From positions 1-64,000 of the forward strand of contig CAYHCE010000004.1 of NCBI GenBank assembly GCA_964355015.1: a stretch of DNA of 64,000 bases, in the 5' to 3' direction. The DNA is from CAYHCE01 sp964355015. Lineage in GTDB: Bacteria > Cyanobacteriota > Cyanobacteriia > PCC-6307 > Cyanobiaceae. Positions 1 through 8,363 of this stretch are shown piece by piece (positions within the stretch are counted from its first letter, which is position 1; each line of letters starts with the position of its first letter). The notes beneath the pieces were generated by a model, which worked only from the letters and a program-made list of their open reading frames with translations, searched no databases and had not been told where the DNA came from. Made by a program: the position numbers and the translations under genes.

Positions 1-1
1 C

Positions 2-67
2 GGCGATCGGCTGATCACGAGCCTGGCTCTACAGGGACAGACCGCTTCGAGGCCCTTCCCGGGCTGA
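2..67 (+). CDS. possible 3' end of a truncated upstream gene
   Basis: One forward frame is open from the window edge to a TGA at 65-67 and would encode the last 21 residues of a protein ending in ...RPFPG. A strong intrinsic terminator begins six bases later, which is what would be expected right after a gene end. There are too few residues to assign a family. The call rests on the frame being open and on the terminator position, so it is tentative. Confidence 0.3.
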   Translation, partial: GDRLITSLALQGQTASRPFPG

Positions 68-72
68 AAGGC

Positions 73-100
73 AAAAGCCTCCGCTGCGGCGGAGGCTTTT
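73..100 (+). terminator. intrinsic terminator ahead of aroC
   Basis: A perfect 12-bp inverted repeat (AAAAGCCTCCGC and its complement) around a TGC... core is flanked by A's on one side and a TTTT run on the other. This is a classic rho-independent terminator for a forward gene ending near position 67. The flanking A/T tracts make it potentially bidirectional. Confidence 0.85.
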
Positions 101-162
101 CTGTTGGGCTGTGGCAGCCGGGCTCTCGCTTGTTTGTAGGCTCCAGCCATCGCTCAGTCCCC

Positions 163-1251
163 ATGGGAAGCAGCTTCGGGACCCTGTTTCGGATCAGCAC
201 GTTCGGTGAATCGCACGGAGGTGGGGTGGGCGTGATCGTGGACGGCTGCCCGCCGCGGCTGAGGCTCGATCCGGAGGCGATACAGGCCGAGCTGGATCGA
301 CGCAAACCCGGGCAGAGCCGGATCACGACCCCCCGCAAGGAAGACGACCGGGTCGAGATTCTGAGCGGCCTGCTCGACGGGGTCACCCTCGGCACGCCGA
401 TCGCCATGCTGGTGCGCAACCGCGATCAGCGTCCAGGCGATTACCAGGACATGGCCGTGGCCTTCCGCCCTTCCCATGCCGATGCCACCTACCAGGCGAA
501 GTACGGCATCCAGGCCCGCAGCGGAGGCGGTCGGGCTTCCGCCCGCGAGACGATCGGCCGGGTGGCGGCCGGCGCGATCGCCAAACAACTGCTGGCGAAT
601 GCAGCAGCCACAGAGGTGATCGCCTGGGTGCGCCGCATCCACACGGTCGAGGCCAGCATCGATCCGGCGGCTGTGACGCTGGCCGCGGTGGAGAGCAACA
701 TCGTGCGCTGCCCCGATCCAGCGGCGGCGGAACGGATGATCGAGCGGATCGAAACGATCGGCCGGGAAGGGGATTCCTGCGGCGGCGTGATCGAATGCCT
801 GGTGCGCCGGCCACCGGTGGGGCTGGGCATGCCCGTGTTCGACAAGCTGGAGGCAGATCTCGCCAAGGCGGTGATGTCGCTGCCGGCCAGCAAGGGATTC
901 GAGATCGGCTCCGGCTTCGGCGGCACCCTCCTGAAAGGGAGTGAGCACAACGATGCCTTCCTGCCGAGCCTCGACGGCCGGTTGCAGACCGCCACCAACA
1001 ACTCGGGCGGCATTCAGGGCGGGATCAGCAATGGCGAGGAGATCACGCTGCGGGTCGGCTTCAAGCCCACCGCGACGATCCGCAAGGCCCAGCAGACGAT
1101 CACCGCTGCCGGCGAGGCCACGGTGATCGAAGCGAGGGGTCGGCACGATCCCTGCGTGCTGCCGCGCGCCGTGCCGATGGTGGAAGCCATGGTGGCCCTG
1201 GTGCTGGCCGACCATCTGCTGCGGCAACAGGGGCAATGCAGCCTGTGGTGA
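163..1251 (+). CDS. aroC: chorismate synthase AroC
   Basis: Catalyses the last step of the shikimate pathway, 5-enolpyruvylshikimate-3-phosphate to chorismate, using reduced FMN. From the ATG at 163 the product is 362 aa, normal for the family. The N-terminal signature GESHG lies at residues 15-19. The second signature (GGGRASARETIGRVAAGAIA) is near residue 125 and the C-terminal RHDPCVLPRAVPMVEAM is near 330. A TTG at 130 would add 11 unlikely residues, so the ATG is preferred. It follows a terminator and is probably transcribed alone. A 20-bp tandem duplication straddles the stop codon. Confidence 0.97.
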   Translation: MGSSFGTLFRISTFGESHGGGVGVIVDGCPPRLRLDPEAIQAELDRRKPGQSRITTPRKEDDRVEILSGLLDGVTLGTPIAMLVRNRDQRPGDYQDMAVAFRPSHADATYQAKYGIQARSGGGRASARETIGRVAAGAIAKQLLANAAATEVIAWVRRIHTVEASIDPAAVTLAAVESNIVRCPDPAAAERMIERIETIGREGDSCGGVIECLVRRPPVGLGMPVFDKLEADLAKAVMSLPASKGFEIGSGFGGTLLKGSEHNDAFLPSLDGRLQTATNNSGGIQGGISNGEEITLRVGFKPTATIRKAQQTITAAGEATVIEARGRHDPCVLPRAVPMVEAMVALVLADHLLRQQGQCSLW

Positions 1252-1280
1252 GGCAGATCAGCCTGTGGTGGGGCAGATCA
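1241..1280. repeat. 20-bp tandem duplication across the aroC stop
   Basis: Two head-to-tail copies, 1241-1260 and 1261-1280, differ at one base (GCCTGTGGTGAGGCAGATCA versus a G at position 11). The first copy contains the aroC TGA stop at 1249-1251. In the second copy the corresponding triplet is TGG. It appears to be a simple local duplication. Confidence 0.8.
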
Positions 1281-1354
1281 GACAGAACTCAGGCCTCAGA
1301 CGCAGCGGATACCACGCCGTTCCCCGAGCCGTCCTGGTGGCCGCTTTGTCGCGA

Positions 1355-2062
1355 TCAGCCAGGAGATTCTTCCAGGAGGCAGGGATCGTCGCGTCCGCCG
1401 AGGCTGGCCAGCAGGGGGAGAAGGGCAGGCTCGAGCCGGTGGTGCCCTGTGGCAGCCCCATCAGCCGGCCGGCCGGCGAGGGCTGGTGGCTGGAACAGTG
1501 AGGTTCCGAGGGCGACGGCATCCACCCCTGCCGCCAGCCAGCCGGGCAGATCGGCCGGAGCCAGTCCGCCAGCCGCGATGCAGAAGGGCAGAGGGCCGAG
1601 CGGACCGGCCAGCTGGCGCCAGTAGCCCGTCCCCATCGAGGCCGCGGGGAACAGTTTCACGATCGAACAGCCCAGCTGGTGGGCTCGGTGCACTTCGCTG
1701 GGCGTGAGCACGCCAGGCACCAGGGTGATGCCCAGCGCGGCAGCCCTCTCCAGCAGGGCGGAATCGAGGATCGGCGAGACGGCGAAGCGAAAGCCGGCTT
1801 CCGCGACCCCCTCGAGCGCCCCGGCAGTGCAGATGGAAGCCGCACCGAGCAGAAGGTCCGGAAACCGGTGCTGGAGGTGGAGGCATTCCCGGCTCCACCG
1901 AGGGGAGTCGTTCCAGGCGATCTCGATGTGCCGCAGGCCGGCGTTCTGCAACACCTCGATGGCGGAGATGGCCCCGAGGGGGCTCGCCGGTCGCAGCACC
2001 GCCAGCAGGGGCTGCGACCGCAGTGAGAGGATCAGCTCAGACGTACTCAGCCACCCGCACAT
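1355..2062 (-). CDS. eda: KDPG/KHG aldolase family protein
   Basis: Predicted 2-keto-3-deoxy-6-phosphogluconate / 4-hydroxy-2-oxoglutarate aldolase, a class I Schiff-base TIM-barrel enzyme producing pyruvate. The 235-aa product begins with the family-like QPLLAVLRP segment. It has HIEIAWN, the LLLGAASICTAG region, and a strand with the candidate catalytic lysine in CSIVKLFPA near residue 145. The start at 2062 overlaps the 3' end of ftsH by 26 bp. This implies translation from the same sat-ftsH-eda transcript. The exact start is uncertain. Confidence 0.85.
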   Translation of the reverse strand: MCGWLSTSELILSLRSQPLLAVLRPASPLGAISAIEVLQNAGLRHIEIAWNDSPRWSRECLHLQHRFPDLLLGAASICTAGALEGVAEAGFRFAVSPILDSALLERAAALGITLVPGVLTPSEVHRAHQLGCSIVKLFPAASMGTGYWRQLAGPLGPLPFCIAAGGLAPADLPGWLAAGVDAVALGTSLFQPPALAGRPADGAATGHHRLEPALLPLLASLGGRDDPCLLEESPG

Positions 2063-3881
2063 CGCTGCGGATCAGGAGCTCCTGCAGCTCCTCGGCATCG
2101 ACCGTTTCCTTCTCGACCAGGATATCGGCGAGTTCGTCGAGCACGGAGCGGTTATCGACCAGGACACCCTTGGCGCGACGGTAGGCCTCCTCGACCAGCA
2201 CACCCACCTCCTCGTCGATCGCGGCGGCGGTGTCCTCGGAGAAGTCGCGCTCAGCGGCGATGTCGCGACCGAGGAACATGCCGCCCGGGGCGCGGCCGAG
2301 GGCCACGGGGCCGAGCCGGTCGCTCATGCCGAAGCGGGTGACCATCTGGCGAGCGACCCGTGCCACCTGCTGCAGATCGTTCGAGGCACCGGTGGTGACT
2401 TCGTCTTCTCCGTAGACGATCTCCTCGGCCACGCGCCCACCCAGGGCGACCGCCATCTGGTTCTGCAAATAGGCACGCGAGTAGAGGCCCGATTCCATCC
2501 TCTCCTCGCTGGGGGTGAAGAAGGTGAGGCCACCGGCCTGGCCGCGGGGAATGATGCTGATCTTCTGCACCGGGTCGTAGTCGGGCATCAAGGCTCCCAC
2601 CAGGGCGTGGCCCGCCTCGTGATAGGCCACCAGGCGCTTGCGCTTTTCACTCATCACCCGGTCCTTCTTCTCCGGACCCGCCATGACACGCTCGATCGCG
2701 TCGTTCACCTCATCCATCGAGACTTCGGTGAGCTGACGGCGGGCCGCCAGGATCGCCGCCTCATTGAGCAGGTTGGCCAGATCGGCGCCGGTGAAGCCGG
2801 GGGTGCGGCGGGCCACCTTGTCGAGGTCCACATCCTTGGCGAGGGTCTTGCCGCGGGCGTGCACGCCGAGAATCTGCAGGCGACCGGCGTAGTCGGGCCG
2901 GTCCACGACCACCTGACGGTCGAAACGCCCGGGACGCATCAAGGCCGAATCGAGCACGTCGGGCCGGTTGGTGGCCGCCACGATGATGATGCCGGCGTTG
3001 TCCTCGAAGCCGTCCATCTCGGTGAGCAGCTGGTTGAGGGTCTGCTCACGTTCGTCGTTACCGCCGCCGAGGCCGGCACCGCGCTGACGCCCCACGGCGT
3101 CGATCTCATCGATGAAGACGATGCACGGGGCGTTCTTCTTGGCCTGTTCGAACAGGTCGCGCACACGGCTGGCGCCGACGCCGACGAACATCTCGACGAA
3201 CTCCGAACCGGAGATCGAGAAGAAGGGCACGCCGGCCTCGCCGGCCACGGCCTTGGCGAGCAGGGTCTTGCCCGTGCCGGGAGGGCCCACCAGCAGCACC
3301 CCTTTCGGGATCTTGGCGCCGACGGCGGTGAAGCGATCGGGGTTCTTGAGGAAGTCGACGACCTCGGTGAGCTCAAGCTTGGCCCCCTCGATGCCGGCGA
3401 CATCACCGAAGGTGACCTGCGTCTGAGGTTCCATCTGCACTCGGGCCTTGCTCTTGCCGAAGCTCATGGCTGGATTGCCACCGCCGCCCTGGGCGCGACG
3501 CAGCAGGAAGAAGAGGCCGCCCAGCAGCAACAGCGGGAAGATCAGGCTGCCGACGGCCTGCTGCCAGGCAGCCGGCTCCCGGCTGGGCTGGACGGCGATG
3601 TCCACGTTGTGGTCGCTGAGCAGCTTGAGCAGATCCTTGTCGGGCGCCAGGTTGACCACCGCCCGGCTGCCGTCGTTCTCGACCACCTGGGCGGTGCCCC
3701 GGTCAGGGGAGATCAGCACGCGGGAGATCTGGTTCCCCTCCACGGCCTCCACGAAATCGCTGTAGCGAAGGCTGCGCGGAGCGTTGGCCGGATTCGGTCG
3801 ATCGAGGAAGGCCGTGCCGACCGCAATGAACACGACGGCCAGGAGCACGTAGAGCCCCGCGTTGCGCCAGCGCTTGTTCAC
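2037..3881 (-). CDS. ftsH: ATP-dependent zinc metalloprotease FtsH
   Basis: Membrane-anchored AAA+ protease that degrades damaged membrane proteins; thylakoid FtsH complexes in cyanobacteria act in photosystem II repair. The 614-aa product has an N-terminal membrane segment (residues 8-25) and a second at about 109-127. Walker A is GPPGTGKT (199-206), Walker B is VFIDEID (about 255-261), and the zinc motif HEAGH is at 421-425. The ATG is at 3881. It lies between sat upstream and eda downstream on the same strand. Which of the several cyanobacterial FtsH paralogues this is cannot be settled from sequence alone. Confidence 0.97.
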   Translation of the reverse strand: MNKRWRNAGLYVLLAVVFIAVGTAFLDRPNPANAPRSLRYSDFVEAVEGNQISRVLISPDRGTAQVVENDGSRAVVNLAPDKDLLKLLSDHNVDIAVQPSREPAAWQQAVGSLIFPLLLLGGLFFLLRRAQGGGGNPAMSFGKSKARVQMEPQTQVTFGDVAGIEGAKLELTEVVDFLKNPDRFTAVGAKIPKGVLLVGPPGTGKTLLAKAVAGEAGVPFFSISGSEFVEMFVGVGASRVRDLFEQAKKNAPCIVFIDEIDAVGRQRGAGLGGGNDEREQTLNQLLTEMDGFEDNAGIIIVAATNRPDVLDSALMRPGRFDRQVVVDRPDYAGRLQILGVHARGKTLAKDVDLDKVARRTPGFTGADLANLLNEAAILAARRQLTEVSMDEVNDAIERVMAGPEKKDRVMSEKRKRLVAYHEAGHALVGALMPDYDPVQKISIIPRGQAGGLTFFTPSEERMESGLYSRAYLQNQMAVALGGRVAEEIVYGEDEVTTGASNDLQQVARVARQMVTRFGMSDRLGPVALGRAPGGMFLGRDIAAERDFSEDTAAAIDEEVGVLVEEAYRRAKGVLVDNRSVLDELADILVEKETVDAEELQELLIRSDVRVAEYV

Positions 3882-3935
3882 CCTGCGTACTCCAGATGAG
3901 AGAGGTAACGGAATGTTAACCGGGTGGCGGGGCCG

Positions 3936-5108
3936 TCAGGCGGCACGGAGCACCTCCACCACGCTACGGAAGGCGAACCATTCCGGGATCTCCTCGCCGC
4001 TGCGCAGCATCTTTCGGAACTGCGTACCGCTCAGTTTCTTCACATGCAGGCCCCGGGCCTCGGCGTGCTCGGCCGTCACATAGCCCTCCTCCTCCGTGTA
4101 CACCAGGTTGAGCGACGGCACCGTCTCCATCCCCAGCTCGGTGGCCTGGTCGCGCGCGAAATCCTGCGCCGCATAGGGACCGTAGAAGTCGTCGCCGCTC
4201 AGCGAGCTTTTGCAGCCCGCCATGTCGCGGCCGATGATGAAATGGGTGCAGCCGTAATTCTTGCGGATGATCATGTGCTGCAGAGCCTCGCGCGGCCCTG
4301 CCATATGCATCGCATAGGGCAGGTAGGCCCAGCGGATGCGCGGGTTGGCCACCTCCGCCGCCAGACGCTCGTAGGTCTGGAAGCGCACCTCTCCGGCGAT
4401 GTCGTCCTCCTGGGTGGGGCCGCAGGTGGGATGGACCAGCACCACACCGCCCTGGCTCACGTTGGTGGCGTGCAGGGCGCGGGTGAACAGCTCGTAGTGG
4501 GCCCGGTGGATCGGGTTGCGGCACTGGAACGCCACCACATCCTCTCCCTCCGGCAGCGTGGCGCGCACCTCGGCCGGTGTCCTGCAGGGAAACACCCGCC
4601 GCGGCAGCTCCAGGCCCTGCAGCGCGCCGCCCAGATAGAAGCGGCCCCGCTCGGTGGCGATCATCCGCACCGCCGGATGCTCCAGCGAGGTGGTGCCGTA
4701 GCAGCCGGCCGCCTCGCGCACCTTGTCGGGCTCCCACTTGCTCTCCACCGTCAGCACCGCCAGATCCTGGCCCCGGTAGGTGAGCAACAGCCGCTCGCCC
4801 ACCGCGATGCCGTCGTCGTCGGTGTCCATCACGATCGGCAGGCCGAACAGCAGGCCCGAAGTGGTGCGGTGTCCCTGCACCACAGCCTGGTAGTCCTCCT
4901 CGTGCATGAAGCCCAGCAGCGGTGAGAAACCGCCCACCATCAGCAGCTCCACATCACAGGCATTGCGGTCGGAGCACTCCACCACCCGGTCGACCCCGGC
5001 CTTGACGGCATCGTGCTGCTCGACCGGCACCCGCAGATCCACCAGACTGCCGCCGTGTGGGGCGATCAGACCAGCGGAGGAACGGCCGGACGAGGTGGTG
5101 GTGGTCAT
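3936..5108 (-). CDS. sat: sulfate adenylyltransferase (ATP sulfurylase)
   Basis: Activates sulfate with ATP to adenosine 5'-phosphosulfate, the first step of assimilatory sulfate reduction. The 390-aa product carries the diagnostic QxRNPxHxxH motif (QCRNPIHRAH, residues 195-204) and the later GRDMAGCKSS nucleotide-contact region. No C-terminal APS-kinase domain is present, as is usual for the bacterial/plant-like monofunctional enzyme. It sits 54 bp upstream of ftsH on the same strand, probably in one operon. The psbO terminator is just upstream. Confidence 0.96.
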   Translation of the reverse strand: MTTTTSSGRSSAGLIAPHGGSLVDLRVPVEQHDAVKAGVDRVVECSDRNACDVELLMVGGFSPLLGFMHEEDYQAVVQGHRTTSGLLFGLPIVMDTDDDGIAVGERLLLTYRGQDLAVLTVESKWEPDKVREAAGCYGTTSLEHPAVRMIATERGRFYLGGALQGLELPRRVFPCRTPAEVRATLPEGEDVVAFQCRNPIHRAHYELFTRALHATNVSQGGVVLVHPTCGPTQEDDIAGEVRFQTYERLAAEVANPRIRWAYLPYAMHMAGPREALQHMIIRKNYGCTHFIIGRDMAGCKSSLSGDDFYGPYAAQDFARDQATELGMETVPSLNLVYTEEEGYVTAEHAEARGLHVKKLSGTQFRKMLRSGEEIPEWFAFRSVVEVLRAA

Positions 5109-5159
5109 GGCACCCGTGTGGAGATGGAACGATTCTTCCAGACCAGGCGATGCGCCATG

Positions 5160-5182
5160 AAAAAGGGGCCCCGAGGGGCCCC
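5160..5182 (-). terminator. intrinsic terminator after psbO
   Basis: On the minus strand a GC-only 7-bp stem (GGGGCCC/GGGCCCC with loop CGAG or CTCG) is followed by five T's. It lies about 50 bp downstream of the psbO stop and before sat, so it should isolate the strongly expressed psbO message from sat-ftsH-eda. Confidence 0.8.
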
Positions 5183-5234
5183 GCAGCGGTTCCGAACCGG
5201 ATCGGGAGCCGCCGGTAACGGCCCCGGGATCGGA

Positions 5235-6053
5235 TCAGACCTTCTCGAGGCGGCCATACAGCTGACCGGTGATCTTCACATCCATGGCCTCCTTGCCACC
5301 CATGTCGGTGTCGGAGGGCTGAACGGCGGTGAACACGCCGGCGAACTCGCCGGTGCTGCTGTCCACTTTGGTGATGGACAGGCTCATGCTGCCGGTGCCC
5401 TGGACGTAGCGCTTGACGTTCTCCTTGATCAGTTCCTCGTCGTCACCGGCGGGCACCAGGCCGACGGCGCTGCTGTAGCCGCTGGTCAGCCCGCGGCCCT
5501 TGGGATCGAGGAAGTTGCTGGTGCGGTAGCTGGGGGTGCGATAGGCCCCCTCGAAGTCGGTGCTGGTGCTGAGGGAGGCGCCGTCGGCGGTGGCCACCAG
5601 ATCCTTGCTGGAGAAGGTGAAGGGCACCTCCTCGCCACCGGGGAGCAGCACGGTGATCGGCTGGAAGTCGATCCCGCCGAGTTCCTTGAAGGTGAGCTTG
5701 TCGCCTTCGATGTTCAGGTCGCCGTAGACCTGATCAAGGCTGGAGGTGTAACGGGTGAGGATCTTGCCGCCCACGAACTGGGCTTCCTGCCGCTTGTTCG
5801 CGGGCTCGCCCTTCACGAACACCTCGGTGGGGTGCAGGCAGATTTCACGGAGCTGGTAACGGCTGGAGCTGTCCAGCGGGATGGAACCACGGGCCGAATC
5901 GGGGAGGGTCGGGCAGTCATTCGCCTTCCCGGTGTTGACGATGTCGTCGTAGGTGACATTGGAACGATCAACGGCCTTGGCACCGCCGCTGCACGCTGTG
6001 ACCAGAGTGAGGCAGAGCGCCAGCACGAGAGCCAGCAGGGATCGGAAACGCAT
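5235..6053 (-). CDS. psbO: photosystem II manganese-stabilizing protein PsbO
   Basis: Extrinsic lumenal subunit that stabilises the oxygen-evolving Mn4CaO5 cluster. From the ATG at 6053 the product is 272 aa with a hydrophobic export signal (MRFRSLLALVLALCLTLVTAC). The signal ends in a lipobox-like LVTAC. The mature part has PsbO hallmarks: VTYDDI, NDCPTL, REICLHPTEVFVKGEP and GKG/KGRGLTSGY-type regions. The two cysteines (NDCP and EICL) that form the conserved disulfide are present. A GTG at 6068 would lengthen the protein by 5 residues and is less likely. It has its own terminator downstream. Confidence 0.97.
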   Translation of the reverse strand: MRFRSLLALVLALCLTLVTACSGGAKAVDRSNVTYDDIVNTGKANDCPTLPDSARGSIPLDSSSRYQLREICLHPTEVFVKGEPANKRQEAQFVGGKILTRYTSSLDQVYGDLNIEGDKLTFKELGGIDFQPITVLLPGGEEVPFTFSSKDLVATADGASLSTSTDFEGAYRTPSYRTSNFLDPKGRGLTSGYSSAVGLVPAGDDEELIKENVKRYVQGTGSMSLSITKVDSSTGEFAGVFTAVQPSDTDMGGKEAMDVKITGQLYGRLEKV

Positions 6054-6221
6054 GGGGAGAAGCCGCACAGGCAGGGTGAAACCTTGGTGGGGGTGCGCCA
6101 GCGGCGATCCTACAGAGGGAAAACCCGGGGTCTCGATAGCATGTTGCGGCTCTCAACAACCCGGGCGGGAAGGCCACGAACCCTGGCCGTACACCGGACG
6201 CCGCCCGAGCCCACCCGCTGG

Positions 6222-6401
6222 ATGAACGAAGGCCAAACCGCCCCTTCCCTCTCTCCCGATCAACAACGGCGCCTGCAGTCCCTGCTGCAGGGCATGGAAC
6301 GCAGTGGCGGCTGGCCCGACATCCCCCGCCTGCAGCTGCGCACCTTCATGGACCTGCTGCAGCGGGATCGGCCGGAAGGGGAACGGCCCCTGGCGGCCTG
6401 A
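6222..6401 (+). CDS. conserved-looking small hypothetical protein
   Basis: A 59-aa product from the ATG at 6222 with the amphipathic segment SPDQQRRLQSLLQGMERSGGWPDIPRLQLRTFMDLLQRD. There is no signal peptide or membrane segment. The gene is divergent from psbO and its last 56 bp overlap the coaBC 3' end in convergent orientation. I do not recognise a family. The ordered helix-like composition and good spacing from psbO argue that it is real, but this is only moderately supported. Confidence 0.55.
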   Translation: MNEGQTAPSLSPDQQRRLQSLLQGMERSGGWPDIPRLQLRTFMDLLQRDRPEGERPLAA

Positions 6402-7680
6402 GCGGCGGCAGCAGCGCTCCGAGAGCGCTGAGCAGCTGGTGGGCCACCTGCAGCTTCGAGGCCGGCGCGATCCGGCGGTCCTCCTCTCCAGGCCCTAGCA
6501 GCCAGCCCTCGTTCGTTCCGGCGACGAATCCGGCGCCCGGCCGGTCGATGGGATTGGCGAACAGCAGGTCGCAGCCCTTACGGGCGAACTTGAACCGAGC
6601 CTGGGGGAGCAGATCGCCGCAGTGGGCCGCAAAACCGAGGATGCGCTGAACCGGCGGCCGTCGGGCCACCAGCTCGGCCAGCAGGTCGGGCACTTCCTGC
6701 CAGCCGGACGTGAGGCTGGCGGCCAGAGCGCCCTTAGCGAGCTTGCGCTCCTCGGGGGCTGAGCGGCGGTGGTCGGCCACCGCCGCGGCCATGGCGACGG
6801 CATCGGCACCGGGCTGCAGCCGCCGCAGGGCTTGCTGCAGCTCGGCACCGCTCTCCACCGGATGACAGTGCAAGCCTTCGAGCAGGGCAGGATCGAGGCC
6901 GAGCGGACCATGCACCAGGTCCACCTCCGCTCCCCGCAGCCGGGCCGCCTGGGCGAGCAGAACCCCCATCCGACCGGTGCTGGGGTTGGTGAGGCAGCGG
7001 GCCGGGTCCAGCCATTCACGGGTGGGACCGGCCGTCACCAGCAACCGGCGCCCCTGCCAGTCGCGGCGCCAACCCCATACCCGCAGCGATTCGAGCGCCA
7101 GCAGCAGGAGCTGGGGATCGGCCATGCGGCCATCGCCGCGGCGGTCACAGGCGAGCAGCCCCGCTGCCGGCCCCAGCGGCAGCACCTGCTGGAAGTCCTG
7201 CAGCGCCAGCCAGTTGCGCTGGACGCCCGGGGATCCCCACATCGCGGTGTTCATGGCGGCGGCGGCCAGCACCGGGGCCTCCGTGGCCAGGAGGGTGCTG
7301 GCCAGCAGGGTGTCGCCCAGCCCATGGACCCAGCGGGCCAGGGTGGTGGCGCTGAGGGGAGCCAGCAGCATCAGTTCGGCCCATTCCGCCAGCTCGACAT
7401 GCAGCGGTCGCGGGGCCCGGTGGCTCCACTGATCCTCCTCCAGCAGGCAGGGTTGCCGGCTGAGGCTGGCCAGGGCCACGGGACTGACCAGACGGGCGGC
7501 GCTGGGCGTGAGCAGGCAGCGCACCTGCGCCCCTCGCTGCGCCAGGGCGCTGACCAGCAGCGGCAGCTTCACCGCCGCGATGCTGCCACTGATGCCCACC
7601 AGGATGCGCCGACCGGCGAAGGGATCGGCGGGAGCCTGGCCGGCGTCAGCCGGCGGGGACTCCGGCGGCTCACTCCTCAT
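6346..7680 (-). CDS. coaBC: bifunctional phosphopantothenoylcysteine decarboxylase/synthetase CoaBC
   Basis: Makes 4'-phosphopantetheine for coenzyme A: the synthetase half couples cysteine to phosphopantothenate and the flavin half decarboxylates it. In the 444-aa product the N-terminal flavoprotein part has GISGSIAAVK, a catalytic-His region (HVELAEWAELMLLAP) and the AMNTAMW motif. The C-terminal synthetase half has TAGPTREWLDP followed by NPSTGRMG. Its start overlaps the 3' end of the DUF2555-like gene by 11 bp, so the two are translationally coupled. Confidence 0.95.
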   Translation of the reverse strand: MRSEPPESPPADAGQAPADPFAGRRILVGISGSIAAVKLPLLVSALAQRGAQVRCLLTPSAARLVSPVALASLSRQPCLLEEDQWSHRAPRPLHVELAEWAELMLLAPLSATTLARWVHGLGDTLLASTLLATEAPVLAAAAMNTAMWGSPGVQRNWLALQDFQQVLPLGPAAGLLACDRRGDGRMADPQLLLLALESLRVWGWRRDWQGRRLLVTAGPTREWLDPARCLTNPSTGRMGVLLAQAARLRGAEVDLVHGPLGLDPALLEGLHCHPVESGAELQQALRRLQPGADAVAMAAAVADHRRSAPEERKLAKGALAASLTSGWQEVPDLLAELVARRPPVQRILGFAAHCGDLLPQARFKFARKGCDLLFANPIDRPGAGFVAGTNEGWLLGPGEEDRRIAPASKLQVAHQLLSALGALLPPLRPPGAVPLPADPAAAGP

Positions 7681-7945
7681 CGAAGGGTTCCTGATCGACC
7701 AGATGGACGTAGGGGCGTGCCAGCTCGGGACGATGGATCGCCAGCGCCCGCATCAGATGCCAGTCCTGCAGACCGGCGAAGGGTGAGGGGTAGTCGTCCT
7801 CATCGAGGCGCCGGGCCAGCTCGGCGATGGCAGCCTCATCGAAGGCCGCGAGCCGCTCGGGGGTGATGGGGCTGGCTTCGGCCCCGGCGGGGGTGGAAGC
7901 GGCGGAGAACTCGGCCAAAGCGATGCAGGCGGGGACCGGCTTCAT
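7670..7945 (-). CDS. DUF2555-like cyanobacterial protein
   Basis: A 91-aa acidic protein from the ATG at 7945, read just upstream of and overlapping coaBC. The core segment LARRLDEDDYPSPFAGLQDWHLMRALA resembles, from memory, the cyanobacteria-specific family DUF2555. No membrane segment, signal peptide or catalytic motif is visible. The function is unknown. Coupling to coaBC suggests co-expression only. Confidence 0.75.
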   Translation of the reverse strand: MKPVPACIALAEFSAASTPAGAEASPITPERLAAFDEAAIAELARRLDEDDYPSPFAGLQDWHLMRALAIHRPELARPYVHLVDQEPFDEE

Positions 7946-8012
7946 TCCATCGCATCCGGGGGGAAGCGGTCGGTCACCGTCCCCGCTGCGACGGTGATAA
8001 GTTGCGCACAAA

Positions 8013-8085
8013 GGGGAATTAGCTCAGCTGGTAGAGCGCTGCGATCGCACCGCAGAGGTCAGGGGTTCGAGTCCCCTATTCTCCA
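8013..8085 (+). tRNA. tRNA-Ala (anticodon CGC)
   Basis: A 73-nt cloverleaf: acceptor GGGGAAT/ATTCTCC with the alanine identity pair G3:U70, D-arm GCTC/GAGC, and anticodon stem CTGCG/CGCAG around loop ATCGCAC (anticodon CGC, reading GCG). The T-arm is AGGGG/CCCCT with TTCGAGT. The discriminator is A and CCA is not encoded. The anticodon arm contains the octamer GCGATCGC, the HIP1 palindrome common in many cyanobacterial genomes. Confidence 0.95.
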
Positions 8086-8136
8086 TCCATCGCCGCTTCC
8101 GGCCGGACCGGAACGTCAATGATGGACTGAAGTTCC

Positions 8137-8298
8137 ATGGACTGGAGTTCCGAGGCCGAAGCCAAGCTCAGGGAAGTGCCGTTCTTCGTGCGGCCGGCCG
8201 TGCGTCGTCGGATCGAAGCGCTGGCCGGCGAGGCGAACCTCACCCGAGTCGACCTCGGCTTCTACGAGCAGGCCAGGGCCCGGTTCGGCCAGACGTGA
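8137..8298 (+). CDS. PCP_red-domain mini-protein
   Basis: A 53-aa protein beginning MDWSSEAEAKLREVPFFVRP and containing AVRRRIEALAGE. It matches, from memory, the PCP_red (PF08369) domain found at the C terminus of ChlB of the light-independent protochlorophyllide reductase. Here it stands alone, as often seen in cyanobacteria. The ATG at 8137 lies about 50 bp after tRNA-Ala. The function of solo PCP_red proteins is unknown. A link to chlorophyll synthesis is inference from the domain alone. Confidence 0.8.
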   Translation: MDWSSEAEAKLREVPFFVRPAVRRRIEALAGEANLTRVDLGFYEQARARFGQT

Positions 8299-8363
8299 GG
8301 CAAGCCGGCGGGGGGGCTCACCGTCATACGGTAAAAGGGAGGCACAAGTAGAAGTCCCCGTCC

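Noticed and set aside
1704..3899. Long open frame (731 codons) opposite eda and ftsH
   Set aside because: It is the antisense shadow of ftsH and eda in very GC-rich DNA. The product is His/Gly/Asp-rich and matches no family, while ftsH has full catalytic motifs.
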